Origin: Streptomyces drozdowiczii
GTDB lineage: Bacteria; Actinomycetota; Actinomycetes; Streptomycetales; Streptomycetaceae
Direction: 5' to 3'
Assembly: GCF_026167665.1 (NCBI RefSeq)
Contig: NZ_CP098740.1
Span: 434,001 to 498,000 of the forward strand
DNA: 64,000 nt
Shown here: positions 33,655 to 42,527 of the stretch, in pieces
Position numbering within the stretch: position 1 is the first letter of the stretch
How the letters are laid out: each line of letters opens with the position of its first letter
Program-made: the position numbers and the translations under genes
Notes under the pieces: generated by a model
Told to the model about the DNA's origin: nothing
Seen by the model: only the letters and a program-made list of their open reading frames with translations
The model's database searches: none

Positions 33655-34482
33655 CTAGGGCCCGCCGACGGCGTGGCCCAGGACTTCGGACATGGCTCGG
33701 GTCGAGCGCAGGAGTTCGGCCGAGACGCGTGCGATCTCCTGCTCCGTGAGGCCCCGCGCGGGCATCACCAGGGTGACGACGAGCGGGAAGGACTCACCGG
33801 CGGTGAAGACGGGGGCGGCCACCGAGGTGATGCCGGGGATGACGCCCCCGACGGTGGACGCCACGCCTTCTCGTCGTACTCCGGCCCTGATCCGGTCGAT
33901 ACGGTCCCGGGTGGCCGCGTCCAGCGCCGCCACCTCCAGTTGTCCGCGGAGCACCGGCTCGGTGAGCTGGTCGGGCAGGTGCGCGAGGAACGCGCCTCCC
34001 ATCGCCGAGGTCAGCAGGGGCATGGTGGCACCGACCCGGACGGTGATCGGGAGGGCGTGAGCACCGTACTCCCAGCGCACCACGACCGGTCCGTGGTCGC
34101 CCCACACCGACAGGTTGACCGCGTGCGAGGTGCTGTCCCGCAGTGCGGGCAGATGCTCGCTCACGAGCGCCACCTCGTCCATCCTGCGCAGCGACTCGAC
34201 GCCGAGCCGGCGCATGGCGGGGCCCATGTCGTACCGGCCGGAGCTGGGCGACTGGGCCACGAGGCCGACCCGGGCGAGGCTGACCAGATAGCGGTGGGCC
34301 TTGCTGGGCTGCATGCCGCTGGCGGCGGAGATCTGCGTCAGCGTCATCGGGCCGCGCCCCTCCTCGAGGGCTTGCAGGACCGTCATCGCCAGTTCGACGG
34401 ACTGGATTCCCTGCCGGGCCGGCGGCGCCTCGCCGGGCGGCGCGGAGTCGGAGGGGCGCTGTGTGTTCACGGACGCGATCAT
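33655..34482 (-). CDS. IclR family transcriptional regulator
   Basis: 275 residues: an N-terminal winged helix (about 30-90, SVELAMTVLQAL...LTQISAASGMQPSKAHRYL) and a C-terminal IclR effector domain (110-270, with GVASTVGGVIPGITSVAAPVF). IclR proteins of this kind usually respond to aromatic or small organic acids. The gene lies 47 nt downstream of the flavin hydroxylase on the same strand, so it probably controls that gene and perhaps the divergent decarboxylase operon. Confidence 0.92.
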   Translation of the reverse strand: MIASVNTQRPSDSAPPGEAPPARQGIQSVELAMTVLQALEEGRGPMTLTQISAASGMQPSKAHRYLVSLARVGLVAQSPSSGRYDMGPAMRRLGVESLRRMDEVALVSEHLPALRDSTSHAVNLSVWGDHGPVVVRWEYGAHALPITVRVGATMPLLTSAMGGAFLAHLPDQLTEPVLRGQLEVAALDAATRDRIDRIRAGVRREGVASTVGGVIPGITSVAAPVFTAGESFPLVVTLVMPARGLTEQEIARVSAELLRSTRAMSEVLGHAVGGP

Positions 34483-34529
34483 AGTGACCGGCCCCTCCGC
34501 CCCGGCGTTGAGCCGTCCTCCCCGCCGTC

Positions 34530-36148
34530 TCAGGCGTCCGCCCCCGCGTCCCGGGCGGTCACGCCGCCGCGGATCGCGTCCAGGAGTTCGGCCACCAGCC
34601 CGGCCACCGCGTCGGAGCCGCGCGCCGTCCCGTACACGTAGAAGTCGGGGCGGACCGCGACGGCCGAGCAGCCCAGCTCGGCCATCCACGCGCGGTAGGT
34701 GCCGTCCACGTCCCGGACGACGGCCGCGCCCCCGTGGTCGGCGGCGCGTTCGCCGGGGACGACGACGCGGACCCCGGCTTCGGCCAGGTCGTCGAGCAGC
34801 CGGCCGTGTTCGAGGGCGGCCAGGTGTCCTTCGTCGACGAGCAGGTGGAAGCCCGCGCCCACGACCTGGTCGAGGCGGTCGCGGTGGGTGCCGTCGTCCA
34901 CGACGCCCTGCACCGACAGGTGGCCCCGGCCGGCCCCGGCGCCCCGTGCGAGCAGTCCGTCGGCCAGGTCCGGGAAGCGCATGGGTTCGGGTGCGGCGGA
35001 CTCGGCGCGGCGGGCGAGCAGCGTGCGGTCCCGTTCGGCGGCGCGTTCGGGGTCGCGCAGGGTCTGGAGGTGGCCCAGCTCGATGCCCTTCTCGGTCACC
35101 GCGCGCACATGCGGCTCGCGTTCGGTCTGGTACGTGTCGAGGATGCGGTCCGGCGCGGTGCCCCGGAGCACCAGGTCCAGCTTGAACGCGAGGTTCTGCG
35201 CGTCGCGGAAGCCGGAGCACATGCCCTGGCCGAGGAACGGGGGCATCTGGTGGGCGGCGTCACCGGCCAGCAGGACACCGCCTCGGCGCCACTCGTGCGC
35301 GATGAGGGAGCGGAAGGTGTACGTGGCGACCCGGATGAGGTCGGCGTCGTCGGGGCCGAGGTAGGCGGCCACGCGCTTCCAGACGCGGATCGGGTCGCTC
35401 TCGGTTCCGAAGTCGCCGGCCGAGTCGAGCATGAAGCTGAACCGGTGGTGCGCGGGCCGAGCGAGATGATCGAGGTGGGGCCCAGGGGGTCGCCGAGCTG
35501 GAGGGCGCGGGGGACGTCGGTGGGGCGGCGGAAGCGGAAGTCGCACACCATCCACGGCTCGGAGAAGCCGTAGTCGTGCAGCCCGACGCCGAGCGCGGAC
35601 CGCACGAAGCTGTTGCCGCCGTCGCAGCCCACGACGTAGCGGGCCTCGATCGCGCGGCTTCCCCCGGGGTCTTCGACGGTGACCGTGACCCGGTCCTCGT
35701 GCTGCTCCAGGCCGACGACGGAGCTGGAGTGCCGCACCTCCACCCGGGGCATGGAGCGGCACACGGCGTCCAGCGCCTCTTCGAGGTCGGGCTGGTACAT
35801 CATGTTCCACTCCGGCCAGCCGCTGCGCCCGGTCGCGGCGAAGGTCTGCTCGATCAGCAGGTCGCCGCTGCCGTTGCGCCACTCGTACGTGGGCTGTACG
35901 CGCACCTTGGGCAGCAAGGTCTCCGCCACGCCGAGCGTCGCCAGGGTGCGCATGGTCTCGTCGTCGAAGCTGGCCGCGCGCGGGAGGTTGTAGAGGCCGG
36001 CGTAGCGCTCCAGGACCAGGACCCGGTGGCCCGCCCGGCCGAGCAGGGCGGCGGCGGCCATGCCGACCGGGCCGTATCCCACCACGATCACGTCCACCGC
36101 GGTCCCGTCCGGGCCCCGGCTCCCCTCGGCGCCATCCGTACCCGTCAT
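34530..36148 (-). CDS. FAD-dependent aromatic hydroxylase, MhpA-like, with apparent frameshift
   Basis: Class A flavoprotein monooxygenase (PF01494 type) that would hydroxylate a phenolic ring using NADPH and O2. The N-terminal part (from ATG 36148, GGAGG upstream) shows VVGYGPVGMAAAALLGRAGH for FAD binding and CDGGNS. The C-terminal part shows GDAAHQMPPFLGQGMCSGFRDA, close to the MhpA signature. The two parts are in different frames: the first ends in noise after ISLGP near 35455 and the second resumes at HRFSFMLDSAG. One missing G/C near 35451-35457 explains it. The gene is either a pseudogene or, given two similar breaks in the NRPS, a sequence error. It is divergent from the decarboxylase gene. 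Confidence 0.82.
35451..35457 (-). other. Apparent 1-bp deletion in the MhpA-like hydroxylase gene
   Basis: The coding strand reads GGCCCGCGCACC; one extra G after GGCCCG would give the expected LGPAHHRFSF. It is the third single-base loss in a G/C-rich stretch of this window. Confidence 0.75.
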
Positions 36149-36196
36149 CGAGCACCTCCGTTTTACTCGGCCGTTCCCAAGGGTTGACACCGACGG

Positions 36197-36225
36197 AACG
36201 TACGTTTCACCATCGCTGAAGTCAA
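36197..36225 (-). promoter_or_regulatory. Candidate promoter of the hydroxylase-IclR operon
   Basis: On the minus strand TTGACT (36225-36220) and TACGTT (36202-36197) are spaced by 17 nt, about 50 nt upstream of the hydroxylase ATG. The spacing fits a housekeeping sigma promoter. Confidence 0.4.
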
Positions 36226-36251
36226 TGCATATAAGTGAAATGAGGCGCGGG

Positions 36252-37211
36252 ATGCGGACCATCGGTCTCGAGGAACACTTCGTCACCCCGGAGTTGGAGG
36301 GTTACGGCGCCTCGGCGGCCGCCATCATTCAGCCGGAGAAGTGGCGCGAGGCGTCCCGGCGGCTCCTGGACATCACCGGTGAGCGGCTGGCCGAGATGGA
36401 CGCGGCGGGCCTGGACATGCAGGTGCTGTCCCTCAACTCCCCCGGAATCCAGGCCGAGAAGGACGCGGGCATCGCGGTCGCCCGGGCGAAGGCGGTGAAC
36501 AACCTGCTGGCCGGCGTGGTCACCGACCACCCCGAGCGCTTCGCCGGTTTCGCCGCACTGCCGTTGCAGGACCCGAAGGCGGCTGCCGACGAACTGGAGC
36601 GCGCCGTCTCGGAGTTGGGCATGTACGGCGCCCTGGTGAACGCGCACACCCAGGGCCGCTACCTCGACCACCCGGAACTGCGCGTCGTCTGGGAGCGCGC
36701 CGCGGGCCTGGACGTGCCGCTGTACCTCCACCCGGCCAACGGCGTCGACGTCCCGGACGTCATCCAGGGCCATCCCGAGCTGATCGGCCCGATGTGGAGC
36801 TGGGGTTCGGAGACCGCGACGCACTTCCTGCGGTGCGTGTTCGGGGGCGTCTTCGACGACTTCCCGGACGCCAAGATGCTGCTGGGCCACATGGGTGAGG
36901 GGCTGCCGTACACGCTGTGGCGGCTGGACTCCCGCTGGGAGTACCACAACCACCACGGTGTGGAGCTAGCCCGGAAGAACCCCTCGGAGTACGTCCGCCA
37001 CAACCTGTACATCACGACGAGCGGCGTGTGTTCGGCTGCGCCGCTGCTGTGCGCGCTGCTGGCCCTGGGCGCGGATCACATCCTCTTCGGCACCGACTAT
37101 CCCTTCGAGGAGATGGGCGCGGCCACCGAGTTCCTGCGTACGGCCCCGATCAGCGAGGCCGACCGCGCGAAGATCGCCCACGGCAACGCCGAACGGCTCC
37201 TCGGCCTCTGA
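36252..37211 (+). CDS. Amidohydrolase-2 family decarboxylase (gamma-resorcylate decarboxylase-like)
   Basis: 319 residues of the ACMSD-like amidohydrolase family. The N-terminal metal motif is GLEEHF (Glu and His ligands), followed by YLHPANG (His) and FGTDYPFE (Asp), the pattern of Mn/Zn-dependent non-oxidative decarboxylases of 2-hydroxybenzoates and 2,6-dihydroxybenzoate. I chose the ATG at 36252 because GAGG lies 6 nt upstream; in-frame ATGs at 36240 and earlier lack one. The next gene, an aldehyde dehydrogenase, starts 42 nt downstream. The aromatic substrate is inferred, not shown. Confidence 0.85.
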   Translation: MRTIGLEEHFVTPELEGYGASAAAIIQPEKWREASRRLLDITGERLAEMDAAGLDMQVLSLNSPGIQAEKDAGIAVARAKAVNNLLAGVVTDHPERFAGFAALPLQDPKAAADELERAVSELGMYGALVNAHTQGRYLDHPELRVVWERAAGLDVPLYLHPANGVDVPDVIQGHPELIGPMWSWGSETATHFLRCVFGGVFDDFPDAKMLLGHMGEGLPYTLWRLDSRWEYHNHHGVELARKNPSEYVRHNLYITTSGVCSAAPLLCALLALGADHILFGTDYPFEEMGAATEFLRTAPISEADRAKIAHGNAERLLGL

Positions 37212-37253
37212 GGCCCCCTTCTTTCCCCTCCCTCCCGAACATGGAGCCCCGAC

Positions 37254-38714
37254 ATGGCACAAGAGACCTCCGTACGGCACTGGATCGACGGCGAGTGGGT
37301 CGGTTCGGCCCGGACCTCCGACAGCATCAACCCGGCCACCGGTGAGGTGATCGGCACATACGCGGACGGCGACGCGGAGACGGGGCAGCGGGCCATCGAC
37401 GCGGCCGGCCGCGCCTTCAAGGAGGGCGACTGGCGGCTCGACCCGATGGTGCGCGCCACCGCCCTCAGCCACCTCGCCGACGCGTACGCCGCACGCATGG
37501 ACGAGGTCGTCGACACACTGTGCCTGGAGAACGGCAAGCTCCGCCCGGAGGCGGGCTTCGAGTCGCACTTCATCCTGCGCGCGCTGCGCTTCGCGGCGGG
37601 TCTCGCGGTCCAGCCGCACGGCCGGGTCACCGACACCCAGCCGGGCCGCCAGGCCATGTCCATCCGGCAGCCGGTCGGCGTCGCCGGCATCGTCGTGCCC
37701 TGGAACTCTCCCGCCTACCTGTGCATCCGCGCGTTGGCCCCGGCTCTCGCCGCGGGCTGTACGCCCGTGGTGAAGATGCCGGGGCAGGCCGCCCGTACCG
37801 CCGCCCTGATGAGCGAGATCCTCGGTTCCGTACCCGAGTTGCCGAAGGGCGTGGTGAACGTCGTCGTCGAGTCGGGCTCGGAGGTCGCCCGCCTGCTGGT
37901 GGACTCCCCGCAGGTGCCCGTCATCAGCTTCACGGGCAGCAGCGCCACCGGACGGCTCATCGCCCAGGGCGCGGCGGCCCGCTTCAAGCGGGTCGGCCTC
38001 GAACTCGGCGGCAAGACCCCGCACTTGGTCTTCGCGGACGCGGACATGGAGGCCGCGCTCGCCACGGCCGTCGCCTCGTGCACCGTCTTCGCCGGGCAGT
38101 TCTGCATGACGGGCAGCCGGGTTCTGGTCCAGCGGGAGATCGCGGACGAGTTCACGGCCGCGCTGGCGGCCCGCCTGGAAGGGATACGGCCCGGCCCCGC
38201 CGCCGACCCCGGGAGCCGGATCGGCCCCCTGATCGACAAGGCGTCGGTCGCCCGTGTCGACGCGGCGGTGGAGGCGGCCATCGCCACCGGTGCCAAGCCG
38301 GTCGTGCGGGGTGGCCCGAGCACCCGCCCCGAGCTGGCCGGGGGCGCCTTCTACCACCCGACGCTGCTCGCGGTCACCGACTCCTCGCTGCCGATCGTCC
38401 AGGAGGAGACCTTCGGCCCCGTCCAGACCGTCCAGGTCTTCGACACCGAGGAGGAGGCGATCGCCCTCGCCAACGACACCGAGTACGGGCTGAGCGCCTG
38501 TGTCTGGAGCCGCGACGCCGACCGTCCGATGCGGGTCGCACGGCAGCTCGACGCCGGCCTCGTCTCCATCAACAGCTGGGCGAACCTGACCGTCGAATTC
38601 GAGGAGGGCGGCTTCAAGTCCAGTGGCGTGGGGCGGCTCGGCGGCCTGGCGTCCATGGAGGACTTCCTGGAGTACAAGCAGATCACTCAGGACTACGCGC
38701 CGCAGCAGCACTGA
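37254..38714 (+). CDS. Aldehyde dehydrogenase family protein
   Basis: 486 residues of the NAD(P)-dependent aldehyde dehydrogenase superfamily. Visible motifs are VVPWNSP (cofactor binding), FTGSSATG, catalytic Glu in LELGGK and catalytic Cys in GQFCMTGSR. GGAG precedes the ATG at 7-nt spacing. In this aromatic-degradation setting, oxidation of a semialdehyde formed by ring cleavage (as in the meta pathway) is plausible, but vanillin- or benzaldehyde-type substrates are equally possible. Confidence 0.92.
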   Translation: MAQETSVRHWIDGEWVGSARTSDSINPATGEVIGTYADGDAETGQRAIDAAGRAFKEGDWRLDPMVRATALSHLADAYAARMDEVVDTLCLENGKLRPEAGFESHFILRALRFAAGLAVQPHGRVTDTQPGRQAMSIRQPVGVAGIVVPWNSPAYLCIRALAPALAAGCTPVVKMPGQAARTAALMSEILGSVPELPKGVVNVVVESGSEVARLLVDSPQVPVISFTGSSATGRLIAQGAAARFKRVGLELGGKTPHLVFADADMEAALATAVASCTVFAGQFCMTGSRVLVQREIADEFTAALAARLEGIRPGPAADPGSRIGPLIDKASVARVDAAVEAAIATGAKPVVRGGPSTRPELAGGAFYHPTLLAVTDSSLPIVQEETFGPVQTVQVFDTEEEAIALANDTEYGLSACVWSRDADRPMRVARQLDAGLVSINSWANLTVEFEEGGFKSSGVGRLGGLASMEDFLEYKQITQDYAPQQH

Positions 38715-38750
38715 CGGGCTCGGGCGCCACCCCTTCCTCTCGCGCACCGT

Positions 38751-38770
38751 TGCTGTTATTACATATAACG
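38751..38770 (+). promoter_or_regulatory. 20-bp regulatory element, copy A
   Basis: TGCTGTTATTACATATAACG, containing a perfect dyad (GTTAT, 5-nt spacer, ATAAC). It lies 48 nt upstream of the alpha/beta hydrolase start. Two further copies differ at only two positions (43254 and 47850). Confidence 0.75.
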
Positions 38771-38818
38771 CCCACGCTCCCCCGCACGCCGGAACCCACC
38801 CCTGGCAGGAGGCCATAC

Positions 38819-39724
38819 ATGGCCAAGCAGCGCGACCTTCTGACCTTCGAGGTCGACGGACACACGATCACGGCGCTTCTCGCGGCACCCGCCGAGCCCA
38901 CCGGCAAGCCCCTGATCGCCGCCCTCCACGGCGGCACGTACACAGCGCGGTACTGGGACGTGGCGGGTTCTCCCGCCGGGTCCTTCCTGGACGTCGCCGT
39001 CGCGCACGGCCATACGGTGGTGGCCTTCGACCGCCCCGGCTACGGCGGCAGCACCGCGCTGACCCCGGACGCCAACACCTTCGCGCGGCATGGGGAGTTG
39101 CTGGACGCCGCCCTGACGCAGGCTGTCGAACGGCTCGCGGCAGACAGCGTGTTCCTCGTCGGCCATTCGATCGGCGGCATGATCGCGCTGATGATCGCCG
39201 CCGGCCGGCCGGAGATCCCGCTGATCGGTGTCTCGGCGACCGGCATGGGCGCCGTCATCCCGAGCGGCGGCGCGGCCGAGGCCCTGGGCTCCCTGCCGGC
39301 GGACTCGACGGTGGATCTGCCGTACGACCAGCGCGACCAGGTGATGTTCGGCCCCGAGCACACCTATCGGGCGGAGGGGATACGCCAGGCGCACGAGTCG
39401 TACGCCCCCACGCCGGTAAGGGAGTTGATCCAGGCACCGCGGTGGCCGAAGGAGCACCTTCCCGCCCTGGCCCCCGAAGTCCGCGTGCCGGTGCACAACG
39501 CGCTCGCCGAGTACGACGCGCTGTGGAGCAGCGGCGCGGAGAACGTCGCGAGGTTCGCGGCGCTCTTCACGGCGGCGCCCTTCGTGGACGCGAGTGTCGC
39601 CCGCGGGACGGGCCACTGCATCGACCACCACCTCCTCGGCCTCGCCACTCAGCTGCGGCAGCTCGCGTTCGCCGAGGAGTGTGCGCACTGGGCCGCGCGG
39701 CAGAAGAGCGAGAGCGTGAGCTGA
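38819..39724 (+). CDS. Alpha/beta hydrolase
   Basis: 301 residues with the alpha/beta-hydrolase fold: oxyanion HGG, nucleophile GHSIGG (about residue 117), and a likely catalytic His in GTGHCIDHH near the end. The ATG at 38819 has AGGAGG at 6-nt spacing. Such enzymes hydrolyse esters or C-C bonds of ring-cleavage products (MhpC/BphD type); the cluster suggests the latter, but sequence alone does not decide. The stop codon overlaps the next start (ATGA), so the downstream hydroxylase is co-translated. Confidence 0.88.
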   Translation: MAKQRDLLTFEVDGHTITALLAAPAEPTGKPLIAALHGGTYTARYWDVAGSPAGSFLDVAVAHGHTVVAFDRPGYGGSTALTPDANTFARHGELLDAALTQAVERLAADSVFLVGHSIGGMIALMIAAGRPEIPLIGVSATGMGAVIPSGGAAEALGSLPADSTVDLPYDQRDQVMFGPEHTYRAEGIRQAHESYAPTPVRELIQAPRWPKEHLPALAPEVRVPVHNALAEYDALWSSGAENVARFAALFTAAPFVDASVARGTGHCIDHHLLGLATQLRQLAFAEECAHWAARQKSESVS

Positions 39725-41358
39725 TGCCTTCCGTCTCCCCCATGCGCGTCCCCGGGCGCGTGCAGGTGCTCGTCGCCGGTGGCGGGCCGGTCGGCCTGGC
39801 CGCCGCCGTCGAACTGGGCCGACGGGGCATCGACGTCCTGGTGGTCGAGCCGCGCGCCGCCGTGTCCCACGCGCGCCCGCGCTGCAAGACCCTCAATGTG
39901 CGCACGATGGAGCACCTGCGCCGCTGGAGCCTCGCCGAGCGGTTGCGCGCGCGTGCCCCGCTGCCTCCTTCCTGGTCGCAGGACGTGGTGTTCTGCACCT
40001 CGCTGTCCGGCCGGGAGCTGTCGCGGTTCACCGGTGTCCTCGGCCTCGTGCCGGAGGGCGACCGCTTCCCGGAGACCGGGCAGCAGGCCCCGCAGTACGT
40101 GCTGGAGGAGGTGCTGCGCGAGGCGGTCGAGGAGATCGCCCCGGGGCGGCTCGTCCTCGGCTCGAAGGTCGTCGGTGTGTACCAGGACGACGAGTCGGTG
40201 GCCGTGACCGTCGATAACGGCACCGGCCGGCGCGTCGTCGTGACCGCCGACTACGTGATCGGGTGCGACGGCCCGCGCAGCGTGGTGCGGGACGAGATCG
40301 GTGCGCGTTACGTGGGCGGGGAGGCCCTGCGCCCCAACTTCGGCATGGTCTTCGAGAGCCCCGGCCTGTGGGAGCACGTCGCGCACGGGCCCGCGGTGCA
40401 GTACTGGGTGGTCAACGCGGCGGCTCCGGCGCTGGTCGGGCCGCTGGACCGGACGGACACCTGGTGGGCGATCGGCTTCGGCGTCGACCGGGAGACCGGG
40501 GAGCGCGAGGCCCGCCGGATCATCGACGGCGTGGCGGGGCGGCCGGTGCGGGCGAAGGTGCTGTCCACCGACCCGTGGACGGCCCGGATGATGACCGTCG
40601 ACCGGATGCGCGACGGCCGGGTCTTCCTCGCCGGTGACGCCGCGCACCTCAACCCGCCGTTCGGCGGGCACGGGCTCAACACGGGCATCGGGGACGCGGT
40701 GGACCTGGGCTGGAAGCTCGCCGCCGTGCTGGACGGCTGGGGCGGGCCCGGCATCCTCGACAGCTACGAGAGCGAACGCCGCCCCGTGCAGGAGCGCGTC
40801 ATCCGCGAGGCGACCGCCAACATGCGGGTGCTGTCCACCGAGTTGTACGCGGACGACCTCGACGCGGACGACGAGGCGGGCGCGCGGGCCCGGCGGGCGG
40901 CGGGCGTCCGGATCCAGGAGACCAAGAAGGCGGAGTTCCACTCCCTCGACCTGGTGCTCGGTCTCCGCGTCGCGGACTCCCCCGTCGTCCCCGCCGCGCG
41001 CACCCTGTGGGCGGGGGCCCGGCTGCCCCACTTGTTCCTGGCGGACGGCCGGTCCCTGTACGACGTGCTCGGTGCGGGCCTGACGCTCCTCGCGCTCACG
41101 GAGGACGCGCCGGTGGCGGCCGTCGAGGAGGCCGCGCGGCTGCGGGGCGTACCGCTCGGCGTGGTCCGGCTGCCGGAGCCGTTGGCCGCCGGGTACGCCG
41201 CGAAGTTGGGCGCCCGCCTCGTCCTGGTCCGTCCGGACCAGGTGGTGGCCTGGCTGGGCGACGAGGCTCCCGAGGATGCCGTTTCCCTGATCGACACGGT
41301 CGGCGGCGGCGCGCCCCGGCCGGTGCACACCTCCCAGGAAAGGAAGCACCACGTATGA
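39724..41358 (+). CDS. FAD-dependent aromatic monooxygenase (phenol hydroxylase-like)
   Basis: 544 residues of the PF01494 flavin monooxygenase family: GGGPVGLAAAVELGRRG at the N-terminus for FAD, IGCDGPRSVVRD in the middle, GDAAHLNPPFGGHGLNTGIGDA for the flavin, and a thioredoxin-like C-terminal part. It should hydroxylate a phenolic substrate. The start overlaps the hydrolase stop and its own stop overlaps the next gene's start, so three genes form a tight operon under element A. It is intact, unlike the MhpA-like hydroxylase. Confidence 0.9.
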   Translation: MPSVSPMRVPGRVQVLVAGGGPVGLAAAVELGRRGIDVLVVEPRAAVSHARPRCKTLNVRTMEHLRRWSLAERLRARAPLPPSWSQDVVFCTSLSGRELSRFTGVLGLVPEGDRFPETGQQAPQYVLEEVLREAVEEIAPGRLVLGSKVVGVYQDDESVAVTVDNGTGRRVVVTADYVIGCDGPRSVVRDEIGARYVGGEALRPNFGMVFESPGLWEHVAHGPAVQYWVVNAAAPALVGPLDRTDTWWAIGFGVDRETGEREARRIIDGVAGRPVRAKVLSTDPWTARMMTVDRMRDGRVFLAGDAAHLNPPFGGHGLNTGIGDAVDLGWKLAAVLDGWGGPGILDSYESERRPVQERVIREATANMRVLSTELYADDLDADDEAGARARRAAGVRIQETKKAEFHSLDLVLGLRVADSPVVPAARTLWAGARLPHLFLADGRSLYDVLGAGLTLLALTEDAPVAAVEEAARLRGVPLGVVRLPEPLAAGYAAKLGARLVLVRPDQVVAWLGDEAPEDAVSLIDTVGGGAPRPVHTSQERKHHV

Positions 41359-42452
41359 ACGCTGCCCAGTGGACGAGACGCAAGGTCCTCAACACCGCGG
41401 CGGGTACGGCGGCACTGGCCGGCGCGTCGGCGCTGGCGGCCCCGGGTGTCGCCGAGGCCCACGGCGGCAGGCCCGGCCCGCACGACCGGCTGCGGATCAT
41501 CGCGATCGAGGAGGCCATCATCCTCCCCGGCCTCATCACCCAGGGCACGGCCCTGAACGGCGCGATCCCCTTCAAGCCCGAGGTCACCGCCGAGTGGTTC
41601 AAGCGGCTGCCGGACGTCACCGAGTACCGGCTCGCCGACATGGACGCCAACGGGGTAACCATGCAGGTGCTGTCCCTCACCCCGCCCGGTGTCCAGATGC
41701 AGCCCGACGCGGCCATCGCCGTACGGGATGCGCAGGTGGCCAACGACGCGCTGGCCGCCGTCATCGCCGCACACCCGACCCGGTTCGGCGGGCTGGCCGC
41801 GCTGCCGCTCCAGGACCCCCGGGCGGCCGTGCGCGAGGCCCGGCGCGCGATCCGGGACCTGGGGATGGCCGGGTTCCTGGTCAACGGGCACACCAACGGG
41901 CACTATCTGGACGAGCCGCAGTTCCGGCCCGTATGGGCGGAGTTGGAGGAGCTGGGCGCCGCCCTCTACCTGCACCCGACACCGGCGCCCACCGGCGACT
42001 GGGGTCTGCTGAAGGACCGTCCGGAGCTGGTCGGCCCGCTGTACAGCTGGGCGGCGGAGACCGGCGGGCACGCCCTGCGCGTCGTGCTCGGCGGGGTCTT
42101 CGACGACTTCCCGGGCGCCAGGCTCATCGTGGGCCACATGGGCGAGTTCCTGCCGTACATGATCCCCCGGCTCGATGTGCAGATCCGGAACATCAACACC
42201 AAGGTGCCGCTGAGGAGGAAGCCCTCCGAATACCTGACGCGGAACATCGCCATCACCACGTCGGGTGTGATGGACGACAACATGCTCCAGGCCGCCATCC
42301 GGTCGGTGGGCATCGACAACGTGCTCTTCGCCATCGACTACCCCTTCGAGAGGAGTGAGCAGGCCGTCGGCTTCCTGCGCGGCGCGAGCCTCTCGGCCGG
42401 TCACCGGCGGAAGATCGCCGCCGGCAACGCCGAGCGCATCCTGAAGCTCTGA
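41355..42452 (+). CDS. Tat-exported amidohydrolase-2 family protein lacking the first metal His
   Basis: 365 residues. The N-terminus has a twin-arginine signal (TRRKVLNTAAGTAALAG, AEA cleavage about residue 35). The mature part resembles the decarboxylase at 36252 (MQVLSL.PPGVQ, LALPLQDP, HMGE.LPY, IDYPFE). Where that protein has GLEEHF this one has AIEEAI: the His ligand is Ala. The second His (YLHPTP) and the Asp (AIDYPFE) remain. It may use a different metal geometry, another substrate, or be non-catalytic. Location outside the membrane is unusual for this family in a catabolic operon. Confidence 0.85.
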   Translation: MNAAQWTRRKVLNTAAGTAALAGASALAAPGVAEAHGGRPGPHDRLRIIAIEEAIILPGLITQGTALNGAIPFKPEVTAEWFKRLPDVTEYRLADMDANGVTMQVLSLTPPGVQMQPDAAIAVRDAQVANDALAAVIAAHPTRFGGLAALPLQDPRAAVREARRAIRDLGMAGFLVNGHTNGHYLDEPQFRPVWAELEELGAALYLHPTPAPTGDWGLLKDRPELVGPLYSWAAETGGHALRVVLGGVFDDFPGARLIVGHMGEFLPYMIPRLDVQIRNINTKVPLRRKPSEYLTRNIAITTSGVMDDNMLQAAIRSVGIDNVLFAIDYPFERSEQAVGFLRGASLSAGHRRKIAAGNAERILKL

Positions 42453-42486
42453 TCCCCCGGCCGGTCCGCCCCGGAGCGTAGATATA

Positions 42487-42498
42487 GTTGATATCAAC
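42487..42498. promoter_or_regulatory. Perfect 12-bp palindrome upstream of the GntR gene
   Basis: GTTGATATCAAC is a perfect palindrome 29 nt before the GTG start of the GntR regulator. It resembles operators of FadR/VanR-type regulators and is a good candidate for autoregulation. Confidence 0.6.
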
Positions 42499-42527
42499 CA
42501 CCGGACGGCCGAAACGAGGGACAGAGC

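Noticed and set aside
36184..36189. TTGACA as a -35 box for the decarboxylase gene
   Set aside because: No acceptable -10 box occurs 16-19 nt downstream.
36966..38816. Minus-strand ORF of 616 codons opposite the aldehyde dehydrogenase
   Set aside because: The opposite strand has complete catalytic motifs, and this frame has none.
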